Shown: positions 23,357 through 33,784 of the stretch, in pieces
Layout: each line of letters opens with the position of its first letter
Numbering within the stretch: position 1 is the first letter of the stretch
Origin: Gautieria morchelliformis
Lineage: Eukaryota > Basidiomycota > Agaricomycetes > Gomphales > Gomphaceae
Assembly (NCBI GenBank): GCA_015179125.1
Contig: WHVA01000348.1
Span: forward strand, 1 to 64,000
Length of the DNA stretch: 64,000 nt
Direction of reading: 5' to 3'
The notes under the pieces: generated by a model
What the model saw: the letters and a program-made list of their open reading frames with translations, nothing else
Told to the model about the DNA's origin: nothing
The model's database searches: none
Position numbers and translations under genes: made by a program

Positions 23357-26300
23357 ATGACCACCCCTAATCACCCATACTCCGGGACGCGTTGTTTGTA
23401 CAAAGCACCCATGGAGAATGGAGCTAACGAGTCTGCAGGAACTTTGGGCGACCTCACATTGGGTTCTCTAGGTTCCGCTTCATTCCGCTCACCTCCTAGA
23501 CAAGAACAGAGGCTTGCATCTGCTGCATCTCTATCAACTGCACCGTCATCTGCTACCCTTTCCACACCTTCCCCGTCTCAACCCGTATCTGGACTATATT
23601 CTGGTGTGAATGCCGCACCTCACGCTCTGAAACAATATTCAGGGGACGACCCAGATGGTGACGATATCGATACGCGGGATGAACAAGCGACACCTGTCGC
23701 ACCGAGGGCTAAGCGTGGTCAGTCGGGCGTGGGGGTTGCCAAAGGCGGTATCAACCTCACTTTGCGAGAACAAGAGAAAGTATGCTGAGTCCTCCTTCAA
23801 ATCCTGTGTTCCTGATTAAAGCTACGGTCTAGATCATTGACTCACTCAAGAAGGAGAACTTTTCGTTGAAGCTAAAGGTTCACTTTCTTGAAGAACGGCT
23901 CAACCAGCTCGCGCCTGAACACGTTGAAGCCGCTTTCAAGCAGAATATCAATCTCAAAATCGAGGTTCAGTCCCGAGGTGTGGAGCTGAAAAAATACAAG
24001 AAGCTTCTCCTCGAGCTTGAGAAGGAACTCCAGAGTGCACAGAAAGGTGTTGGAGGCTCCCAGGCGCGTGAACGCGAACTCGATGCAGCACTTGCAGATC
24101 GAGAACGCGAAATCAGGGAATTGAGGCGTCGGAGAGCGGTCGGACCTGAGGACGGCGCGTTGAGGGAAGCTGAAGCGCGTAATGCCGAACTCGAAGGCAG
24201 GCAGGCGACGCTTGAAGAGCAGTTGGAGAACATGAAGGCCGTGATGGAGGATAACATGGACGAGATCGACCGCCTCAAGGATGAGTTGGTCCAGAGGGGC
24301 AACATGTCAACGACTTCGGATAAGGGTGAGAACAGGCGGGCAAGATTAGAGCAGAAACTTGCAGAAGTGGAAGACGAAAACGAGGCCCTCCGTGTACGGC
24401 ACGAAGAGGATATCGTTGTTATCGAGCGCCGTGAGGATGAGAAGGATGCGCTCGAGGATGAAGTCGAACGGCTGAAGCTAGAGGTGGAGGACCTGCAACG
24501 ACGGAGAGAGGCTGAGACACTCGAGAGAAGCGAAAGCCGGGCGCAGGTTTATGAAGAGCGTGAAGGGCGTGAGGTAGTCGAGGGTAATCTCAACGCAGTA
24601 CGTGACCAGCTGGCTGCTACGACGATCGAGCTTCAGCAGCGCGAGGAAGACCTGGAGATGAGGCGCCAGGAGATCAATGAAATGGTCGTCGAGCACAGGC
24701 GGCAGCTCCAGGCTGTGGATGATGATTGGAAAGGCGAAGTTGAAGAGCACAGAGCTCGTGCTGATGAACTTCGCGATGTGCGTGTCGTGGTGTGTATCTG
24801 TGTTTGTGCTAATCGTAGTGCCGAATAGGTGGTCGCTGAGCGTGATGCGGAGTCTAGAGAACTCCGGACGCAAGTGGAAGAGCTAGAAGAGTCACATAGG
24901 GAGGCACATCTCAAGTTCGAGGCCGCCCTGGAACATCAGGAGCACCAATTGGAGCTGAAAGAGGACGAGATCGAGGCTACAAACCTTGATATTGAGCGAC
25001 TTGGCCAACGCGTGTGGGAACTGGAAGACGAGGTGGATCGACTTAAAGAAGACTGCGGCCGGGCAAGGGATGCGGCGACCGTAGATCGCGAGGCATTGGA
25101 GAGTGTGATCACCGCGCTGAAAGAGGTGCGTATTTGTCACAGCATTGTATATTTTAGTCTTACCCGGTTCTCTAGACATTGACTTCGGCAAATGACCAAG
25201 TAAAAGAATTGACATCCCTGTATGATCAATGTCGGCAGGAAATTATCGCACATCGGCAGCGCCAAGAAGAGCTAGCCCGACATGCCAAAGGCCTAGCAGC
25301 TGAGGCTCAAGCTGAGCGCGAGGGACGGGCGCAGATAGAGAGCGAGCTGGACTCTTTTAAGCGCCACAGAGAAGACGACGCACTTCGCCATCAGCTCACG
25401 ATTGCGGAGAAGGACGCTGAAATTTGCTCCGCCTTGGATAATGTTTCTCGACAGAAGGCTATCACTTCTGAACGAGATGCAGATCTCGCGGCTCTGCAGG
25501 CAGCGCTCAAGAATATTGAAGTTGAGACACAGCGTGCGGGAAAGTCAGACACCAATGACAGGTTCTCGTTGGAGCTTGAACTGGATCGTCTCAAGCGGGA
25601 TTTGGCGAGAATGGAAAACGATCTGGACCGGGCGCGTGCTGAACTGGCAGACCGTGAAGCCCAGACACGAGAACGCGAAAACCGGATCGACAAGCTCCAT
25701 ACATCGAACCGAGACTTGACGGCAGAGCTCGCGACACAAACCCAAGCACGGTTGAATGTAGCCGAGAAGCTTGACAGCACCCAGACCAGTCTCAGAACGG
25801 CCAAGGCGGAATTGAACGCCATCAGGTCGCGCGAGAGTGATTTGGAACAGAGACTATCCAAAGACCGGTCGCTACTTTCCAGTGAAAGCCAGTTCAGGGA
25901 CCAGCTTACAGAGAGAAATACACTCCTACTCACAGTCTACCAGTATATGGATAAGATACTTGGTGTAGACAAATCGGCAGTGAGTTGGGCCATAACTCTG
26001 AATACTGTAGTGAACGCTGTGGCTGATTTTTGCTCAGAGGAAAGGCGGCTCTGAGACCAAGCCATCCACCAATTTCAGTGTCTTCCATGACAATCTGATA
26101 TCAAAGCTGAAGTCAGTGAGCCAGATCCAATTGGATTTCGGCAAACGCGCTAAGGAGACCGAAGCCCGTCTTATGGAAAAGTACACCGCGGTGAAAAAGC
26201 AGTTAGACAATTATTCTAAGCAGATCGACGGATTTGAGAAATCTGTAAAGGCGGTTGCAGAACACAAGCACGCCTGGAGACGAAAATATATGGCTAAAGA

Positions 26301-26832
26301 AGGCGAGCTGGAGTCCATGAAGGTATGTGGCGTGGGGTCTTAATTTGCGATGAGCCTGGCTAACAGCTAATGGTCACCCAGGCTTCGAACGCAGCGCTCA
26401 GCTCCCAACTCTCCAGCGTTAAGGCGTCGCCGGGGGCGAAGGATGCCGAGCTAAAGGCTGCCCATACCAAGTGTATGAATGCTGAGCGACACCTAATGAA
26501 TTTCCAGAACCAACTAGCAACCGCCGAGGAAAGCCATGCCCACCTTGCGGAGAAGTATCTGACAGCGGAGCAAAAATGGGAGGCACGAGTGAAGGAGTAC
26601 GAATCCCGGATGAAGGCGGGCGACGAGAGAATAAAGAGGGAGAGGCAGGGCGCGAAGGAGAGGGCTAACGAATTGGAAACTCATGTCAAGTGAGGAGCAG
26701 ATGAATGCTGTTTTAACGACTTGCTGACTCGTCTACAGAACCTTGCAGAAACAGCTTGAGCAAGTTAGGCGCCATGGCGCCCAACTTGCTGACATTGTCG
26801 ACAACAATAAGACTGTCCCTACAGGACGATAA
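23357..26832 (+). CDS. CM1-motif coiled-coil microtubule-organising protein (Mto1/Pcp1-like)
   Basis: Probable recruiter of gamma-tubulin complexes at spindle pole bodies or other organising centres. Exons: 23357-23779, 23833-24777, 24829-25125, 25176-25979, 26038-26322, 26382-26689, 26739-26832; 1051 residues. The CM1/Cnn_1N motif starts across the first intron: LTLREQEK, then IIDSLKKENFSLKLKVHFLEERL, with the usual follow-on LAPEHVEAAFKQNINLKIEV. The rest is almost entirely predicted coiled coil. The start is uncertain: ATG at 23411 (ACCCATGG) has a better context and would remove 18 residues. Which fungal branch it belongs to (Mto1 or Pcp1) is not decidable without a C-terminal domain match. 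Confidence 0.8.
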
Positions 26833-27644
26833 CACTGCTGCACCCATCTGTATATTGTACATCACTGGTCTTGCTTTGTTTTGCTGTGTCGTGTCACCTT
26901 TCAGCCTTTTCCTACCCAGGGCGTACTTGTATGATACTGTATCCATCCCATTTCCCACACAGTGCTACTAGTAATCCATGACGATGATTTTCGTGTGGCA
27001 ATTACATGCCTCCATGATGGGTTCTATGGCCTTCAAGGATCCTGCCTAGCCTTAGGTGGGGGGGAACGAAAAAAGGTGCTTCTGACATACAGGCTGTGAA
27101 TCCCACGTGATTATGCAGAGCTACTAGGTTTGCAAGCTGGGATACTCGACATTGCATCGACCCGCCTCGCTAGCTCTCTGATGAATACTTAGGGTAAGTA
27201 TAAATTAATCACCCTGTCCAACTGAACTCCCTCCCATCACAATTTTGTGGAACCAATGTGCTCGACGACTCATGTTCACCATCAGTATATAGTAAGTGAT
27301 GCCTTGATGGTACTAGCTCTTATTACCTTGCAATGACAGAATCACGGTAAGATTAATTTTCTATTTTTATACAGACCAACTACATAAGTAACTTTTATTA
27401 TAAGCAACCGGCCCCTTTGGTGTGGCAGCGGCTTCGATAATATTTTCGTCGATCGAGGTTCACGCGTTCACGTGCCACACGATCTTCTCAGACTTCATGA
27501 AGGTCGACATCGTACCACGGTACCACCGTGTGATCGGAAATATTGTGTATCTGCGACTATCACTCTCGATCGGTTACCATTGAACTAAGCTAGTAAGAGG
27601 GAATTAATCCTCTCGCAGCCTGCACGAGCCTTCAACACGGCGCC
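26833..27644. other. Intergenic, CM1 gene to cyclase gene
   Basis: Over 800 bp without a supportable gene. AT-rich in the middle (about 27180-27420), then a more GC-rich stretch before the cyclase start. No repeats beyond short runs were seen. Confidence 0.5.
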
Positions 27645-29343
27645 ATGTCGTTCAATAGTCTTCCATCATTCGAGGAGCTTCCCAGTTTCATGGAACACCC
27701 AGGGTGTGCGTGGGACGTATGGGGAAAGGGCGACGAGCTTGGTACTGTTAATTTACTCACAGATGATGTCGTACAGCGAGCTGCCAATGAGGAAATACAG
27801 TGAGTGCAGTCGCAATGTGTTATCTCATGATCCGCTCAGGGTATCAGCTAGGACTGGGAGGAGCGTATGCCTCAACTGGTAAGTACTGCGCGTAGTTACA
27901 ATTTTCTGTCTCCTTATTTATTGTAATATTTTAACAGTCCAATCAACTTACAAGTCCAGGTTTGCCCTATAGCTTTAGATAAGTCTATCTCCTACTTTAA
28001 CCCTCTTTGCAGCCTTCGCGCAAACAACCGGTGCATACGATTATTTCACGAACCCCCATTCCTAGACCAGCCACCAATGATGATGAGTTGCACTTCGTAA
28101 GTAGTCTGACATTGCAAAAACACCCAATCTGAGCTTCCTCCGACTAGAACACACAATCCGGAAGTCACTGGGCTGGTCTCAGGCACGTCGGAATATTCTC
28201 ACATGATGTTTTTTATCAAGGGCAAGATCTTCTTTTTTTTTTGGTCAAAGCACAGCGAAAATTTACTTGGAATGTGTCAGCGTTGCAGCCGACAAGATCC
28301 CAGTAGGCACGTCGCAGATCAGTGACCCTATGAATGTCGACCCGGAGCTTGTCACCCTTGGAATTCACAGTGCGTTGCCAATTTGTTCTGACAATTCTTC
28401 CTGTGGATTTATAATTTCCGCAGAATGGGCACAGCATGGTTCATTCTTTCATCCCTAATCACCAGATCAACAGCTCAAATGTCTACTTGCTAGGTATCTG
28501 CGGACGTGGTGTGCTCATTGATCTTGTCAAGTTTTATACAGAGTCCGGAACAAAGCCGCTTCCGTATGACCCGTGGACCTCTCATTCGATCCCAGTAAAA
28601 GACATCGAAGCCGCCGCAAAGGAAGAAGGCATAGAATTCCGACAAGGAGATATTTTACTCTTGAGGATGGGGTTCGTGCTGGTTAGTGCTCACGCCTTAC
28701 AAAGTTTGCCGCTTACTGTAACCAGAGATTGAAGTCCAGCTCTCAAGCTGAAAGGGAGAGCTTGGCCAATAAACTAGAGACTTTGTAGGTGACTGTTCGT
28801 CTCATGCCTGCGTCCTCGAGTAACTCGAATTCAGCACAGGGCTTGAACAAGGTCTCGAGATGAAGGAATTTCTCTGGTAGAGTAATATGCCTTTTGTCTC
28901 TGTCCTATGGAGCCGATCCACTTCTCAAGGAACAATCACTTCGCTGCTGTTGCGTCTGATCAGCCATCGCTCGGGCACTTCCCTACCATCGAAGGCGAGC
29001 ACCACTTGGACCAGGTACGACCCCCGGGTTCCACTGTTAATTCCCAACCTAATATTATTTCTACTCAGACAATTCTTGGGTAAGAGATACTCCTCTGAGA
29101 TCATGGAAACCCTGACAATCAATATACCAAGTCTCTGGGGCATGCCAAATGGTACCAATGCCTTAACACTGCCCTCATCTTGCTTTAACACTTACCTGCC
29201 ACCGTTCAGGCAAATCATTTGACCTGGAAGCTCTTTCACAGGTTGCGGGGGAGACAGGGAGGTACACTTTTTTTTTCTCTTCCTGGCCGCTCAACATTTT
29301 GGGTGGGGTTGCCTCGCCAGCTAATGCAGCCGCATTACTTTGA
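27645..29343 (+). CDS. Putative cyclase / kynurenine formamidase-like protein
   Basis: Belongs to the metal-dependent cyclase superfamily with KynB; the substrate in this fungal branch is not known. Fourteen exons: 27645-27799, 27840-27878, 27938-27959, 28013-28096, 28148-28221, 28281-28369, 28424-28438, 28494-28681, 28726-28784, 28835-28876, 28930-29014, 29069-29079, 29132-29151, 29210-29343. They give 338 residues, typical of the family. Markers: HPGCAWDVWGKGDELGTVNLL at the start, NTQSGSHWAGLRHVG around 101-115, KWAQHGICGRGVLIDLVKFY, EFRQGDILLLRMGF, NNHFAAVASDQPSL, LGLWGMPNG, and RYTFFFSSWPLNILGG at the end. Four exons are 11-22 nt. The intron at 28222-28280 needs a GC donor. Position 109 is Ala where relatives usually carry Asp (HWDG), a possible metal or catalytic ligand. 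Confidence 0.85.
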
Positions 29344-29950
29344 GGCTTCTTCCAGTAAGGGAATACTCTGGGGTTATGAGCATTGACTCACGATCAAGCA
29401 ATATGTCGGGAAACGGGGACAGATGGCTTGGATGTTGATAGCATGAGCGAAGCGAAGAAATGTACTACTACATAGTGGTTCCCATTCCTTGCAAAGAACA
29501 CTGTAGAAAGAAAGGGCACTTCTCATTAGTGCCGCAGGCACTGGCACTGATGACAAGTGCCTGGAGCTGGCTCCATACCAGTGCTCGAGAACGTTAGGAC
29601 ACATGTTAGACTGGCCCGTCAGTGGCACAATTTGGTGTAGTATTGCGAATCACTGTGATTTTTCATGCTCATGCACCCAACGCTCTGCAGGACCTCGCAA
29701 GCAATTAATTGCTGAAGAGAGTCGTCAGTCAAGCATTGTTCAACACATGTATATTGGGCAACTATCTGTGCAATGACCAGTACGTCTTCATGTACGTCTA
29801 TCTCGGTTATTTCCAATACACACAGTACTGTACAATACGACATTCTACTGCCCGGCTACTAGTAGGGTTGACCAGAAGAATACAATAATATGTCTTTCAT
29901 GGATGAAATATTCCGCGATGATGACAGTATTTTATCGCACCATACACACA
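29344..29950. other. Spacer between convergent cyclase and terpene synthase
   Basis: Contains both 3' ends. Short open frames show no domain. Confidence 0.5.
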
Positions 29951-31307
29951 CTACTGGCTAGATCGAATGTGTTGGCTGGATTTTGGAAGCAGTTGATCTT
30001 GCCGGGTGGACTGAACGTCAAGACCTCGATTTCCAAAATAACGCATGCTCTGTCAATATTTTCAGGATCTGAAGACTAGCGACACATATTACAGCGGTGA
30101 CAAACCTCGAAGCTCCAGGTGTCATTTGCTCGGACCCAGTTTGCCACTCCATCGAGGTAGGTACGGATCTCCCTGTCTACCGGCCCGCCAAATGTCGGAA
30201 TTTTCCGCCAAACGTCACAAAACTGTTCATCCAGCTCATCGTGGAGTTTCCCAATATAGTTCATCGCTGTTTGAGCATCGGTGTTGTACTGCTCCATTAC
30301 GATCCTGACAAGGTTATGCCCATCGAGATCTTTAGCCTGCCTGTGGAGGCCATGTCAGCCGACACATCTAGAGAAGGTACACAAACGACTTACTCCATAT
30401 TATAAGAATACAGATCGTTGCCAATGAGCAACATGTCTATGGACAATTCTGACAGTGCAACTATGACGGGATGCTTCATGACCTCGTCTGGGATGGTCAG
30501 ATGAATCTCGTTGATGGCAAATGACGGTTTCACTCCTATGGTCTCCCTGCGAATTTCGAAGTAGCTTTGAACATCACGAATGTGACCCGCTCCTCTGTCT
30601 ACAGCTTCCTGAACGACAGCGTCTGTGTACGTCTGAAAACTGTCGATAAATCGACGTTGGGAACTCGGGGTGGCCGTTTCGACGGCATTCAGCCAAAACC
30701 TTCCATAATCACATAAGGGCGTGGGCGGCAACGGACGGAATAGGTCAAAACTGACTGACGAGCCACTTCGCCGCCAACCCACTCCCCTGTTGGCCGTGGG
30801 GTGTGGGGATTCCGAAGGGCATCCATCACGATGTCTGCTTGATTTCGGGCAGTCTTGCCATCGGCTACGTCGGTATGCTCGTCGATAACGAAGAATAGGT
30901 CCATTAAGTCGCATCCTACTCTGCATCCATCTGAACAGTATGTAGGTACCGATCAGCGACAGCTATAGGCTCAAAGACTAACCTTTGTCTAGCAAAGGGT
31001 AGGCTAACGCCGCGAGCAAACCTTTCAGTAAATGGATCAGGCGCCGCCGCTTTGATCGCCAACACTTCAAGAGCGACTTACTGAAATCGCAGAGGTTGAA
31101 GGCTTTTTGTGCGCTGGAGCTGAAGGCGTGGAAGGCCACGCACCAAGCCTCTGATTCTTCCTTGCAGATGGCATAGTGCGGATTCAGGTGACGCGGCCAT
31201 GGCCAGGAATGCAATATGTCCGGAATGATAATCGAGGTAGACAGCGAGCTACTTGCGGGACGAGGGATCGAGGTCTTAGAGGAATGCGCTGTACCGTTCA
31301 AGTCCAT
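29951..31307 (-). CDS. Sesquiterpene synthase (class I terpene cyclase)
   Basis: Converts farnesyl diphosphate to a sesquiterpene by ionisation and cyclisation in the cytosol. Exons: 31307-31082, 31021-30983, 30930-30756, 30699-30394, 30340-30106, 30049-29951; 359 residues, a standard length. [12 protein letters not shown] near residue 40 is typical of basidiomycete enzymes. The Asp-rich motif is D105-EHT-D109. The NSE motif is N241-D-L-Y-S245-Y-N-M-E249. The C-terminus has [12 protein letters not shown] and then the R330-Y331 pair. All metal-binding residues are present, so it should be active. The last exon uses the third AG after its donor. Product cannot be predicted. The neighbour on the convergent side is the cyclase-family gene; no P450 or transporter is adjacent. 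Confidence 0.92.
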
Positions 31308-32360
31308 TCGTAAGTCGCAGGTCTTTCAATTCTTTATGAAGCTGCATTTTATATTGCTTACCTTGCTTGCTGGCGATTGCCGCCATTCGCTTTCCGACAG
31401 ACGTGGAGATGTTAACTTGATCTTCAGCGAGAGGTATCTTCTTTGAGGATCGCCGATGGGAAACACCCCCCCTCGCTCCGAACTTCTGTATTGATTTGAG
31501 GAGGCCCCAGACGAGAATGAAAAGGGTAATTGAAGACAGGATCATGATAATTCGTGGGGGGTAGCTAGTGAAAAGCTTACAAGAGCAGTGGCCCATACGA
31601 GGACCTGATATACCCCCAGGTAGAAACACCCACGTTGAAGACCCTAGTCAAGCGTCCGCAGTTGACACTTGGGCATTGCTGCAAAAGGCTCGAAGGCTAG
31701 GAAGCAGGTGGGATAACCAAGGGTCTGTGCTTGAAGCTTGAACCCTCGGAGACAGGTTATGCACCTTCGGAGCGCGGGATATCAAGGGTCTGCACTACAA
31801 GTCGCACCCACCACTAAATGACATGGGAGTCACTGACCTTTATCTTGAGTTCCCTCAGGCGCCAATGTGAGGGCACGGTCTGGGCACCACTGCATACCTG
31901 GGCGTCTCCAGTCCACGCCAGGGAACGCTTGGATATTAATATTCCTGATGGGGTTGACGATTCACAGCAGCCTCCAACTCCTTCATCGAGGCGATGGTGG
32001 GACAACAGCGAAAGATGTACTTTAACTTTCATGGGCACAGTTCGAAGATGTATCATGCAAACTTCGCCGGTCAGGTTATCCCCATTGGCGCCTAGGAGAC
32101 AGGCTTGGAGCTTGGACGTTGTGTGAGATTGCAGTGACAGAATTTGCATGTAAATCGCTCTGCTAGTTTCAGTATAGGTGTAAGCTGTTACGAGAGACGC
32201 TCGCGACGCGTCCGCGTGATTTGTTCCTGAAATGATTTGTGTACCCTCGTGGGTGCAATGACGTCTGAAAAATATATATGACGTTGCGTCTAGGAGAGAA
32301 TCAGTATAAGACAGGAGAATATTTGTATAAAATGTCAAGCAGTTTATATTCTCTCCGGCA
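31308..32360. other. Intergenic upstream of the terpene synthase
   Basis: About 1 kb separates the divergent terpene synthase and OM14-like genes. A minus-strand frame at 31276-31629 contains one hydrophobic stretch (IIMILSSITLFILVWGLL), and another frame is open at 31814-32338. Neither has a recognisable family or splice-supported extension, so they are not called genes. Confidence 0.4.
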
Positions 32361-33404
32361 ATGTCTTATGCTTCTGTCACGTCTCACAACGCTCCTCCGC
32401 CCTCCATGCAGGTAAATACCACCAAGTCGAAGCTTAGTCGCACTAAACCCGCCTTGCCCTGCAGCCACAACCAGACCCAAGTTTGCTGAACACCACGCGT
32501 GGTACTGCCTCGAAGGTCATAGATGATACAGGCAACAAAGTAAACGTTGTCGAGCACGGCTTCAAAGAACACCCGGCTGTATATGATATCTCATATAGTG
32601 TCTCGTGTCTCTCGCTTACCTTAATCCCATACAGACCACAACATCGGTGAATCGCCCATCTCCAGATTCTGAAGATGATTCCCAAGAAGATAGTGAATCG
32701 CACAAGAAGGCCGCCAGGAAGAACATCAGCCGTGTAGAGCAGAGGAGTTCGCAACTCTGGGAGCGTTTTAAGGAACAACTCATAAGGCCTGGTGTTGCGG
32801 GAGGGTTGATTGGCGTTGGTGTGTGCTTTGGCTAGCTGCCTCCAGACAAGCGAGATAATCGTTTCCAGTCAACGTCGGACTCCTTGGTACTCTTTCCTAT
32901 CAGTTGTACACGCAGCCACACCTTCGCACCGACAGTCGAGTCCTTGGCGGTTCAGCAGCAGGCGCACTCATCATTCTTGGCGCAGAGGGCGCGCTGGCCG
33001 AGTCATATCGCAACACGGCACAAGGTAGGGAAGAAGAACGTAGGGCGCGCGAGGAAGGTGCAGCGCTATACAAACACGCTAGGGAGGTCATACTCAGGCC
33101 TAGAGTCTTTGGAGGCTTACTGGGCATTAGTGGGCAGGGGACTATGTTTTGTCACCTGGATACTAACTTTTGAGCTAGTAAACTTGGGTATCATCGGCGG
33201 TGTGTCCTATGTCGCATATGATAACTGGGATGAGCCGCAGTGGGATAGGAGGACTGTGTGTGCCGCGGCTGTTGGTTTGTTAGCTCTCGTAGTGGGCGAA
33301 GGGTACGTAGCGGGGGCGACTTTCGTGTCAGTCGGTGGCCTAATATCGGCTTCAGGATCGTAGCAGAGCAGTATAAAGAGAAAGAATACCCGAAAAGGAG
33401 GTAA
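32361..33404 (+). CDS. OM14-like mitochondrial outer-membrane protein
   Basis: Exons 32361-32411, 32465-32578, 32635-32818, 32869-33129, 33179-33302, 33356-33404; 260 residues. The N-terminal half is polar. The C-terminal half holds about three hydrophobic segments in two similar modules. Module 1 reads LIRPGVAGGLIGVVNVGLLG, then SYQLYTQ. Module 2 reads LRPRVFGGLLGIINLGIIGG, then SYVAYDN. Each module is split by an intron at the same codon position (GV|V and GI|I). The tail EQYKEKEYPKRR is basic. This matches my memory of basidiomycete proteins labelled OM14 C-terminal domain; that name is tentative, while the membrane topology is visible directly. Confidence 0.6.
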
Positions 33405-33784
33405 GCACGCCAAGTAAACGCGGTATGCACGGGATGCGGAGCGACAGGAAAGCAGAGTTTGAGAGAGTTTTAGACTGTTGTACTGTAGAACACCATGAGG
33501 CTGCAGTGACGCTCCTGCCTCCAATGCAGCGTTCTCGTCGTCGATGAGCAAAATAGGGTTCGAATCATTATTGGAAGAGTTGCCATTAGTGGAACTAGTC
33601 ACTCTACGCGAGCCGACGAGTGCGGCCGCGGAAGTTGAAGGCGCGTTGCCCCAGGCTGAAACTCGCTAAAGCTGAAGAACTTCGACAACGTCATCGTCCG
33701 CGACGACGTGCACATCCAGGATATCGCTATCGCGAATTTCCACACGACGTGCCGCTTTCCTGGCATCTCTGGGCTCTCAGACGA
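33405..33784. other. Spacer and promoter before CLIP-170
   Basis: The CLIP-170 frame is open upstream to 33620 but has no ATG before 33785. No other feature was seen. Confidence 0.5.

Noticed and set aside
31814-32338. 174-codon minus-strand frame upstream of the OM14-like gene
   Set aside because: No recognisable domain, no good start context, and no splice-linked extension; left as intergenic.
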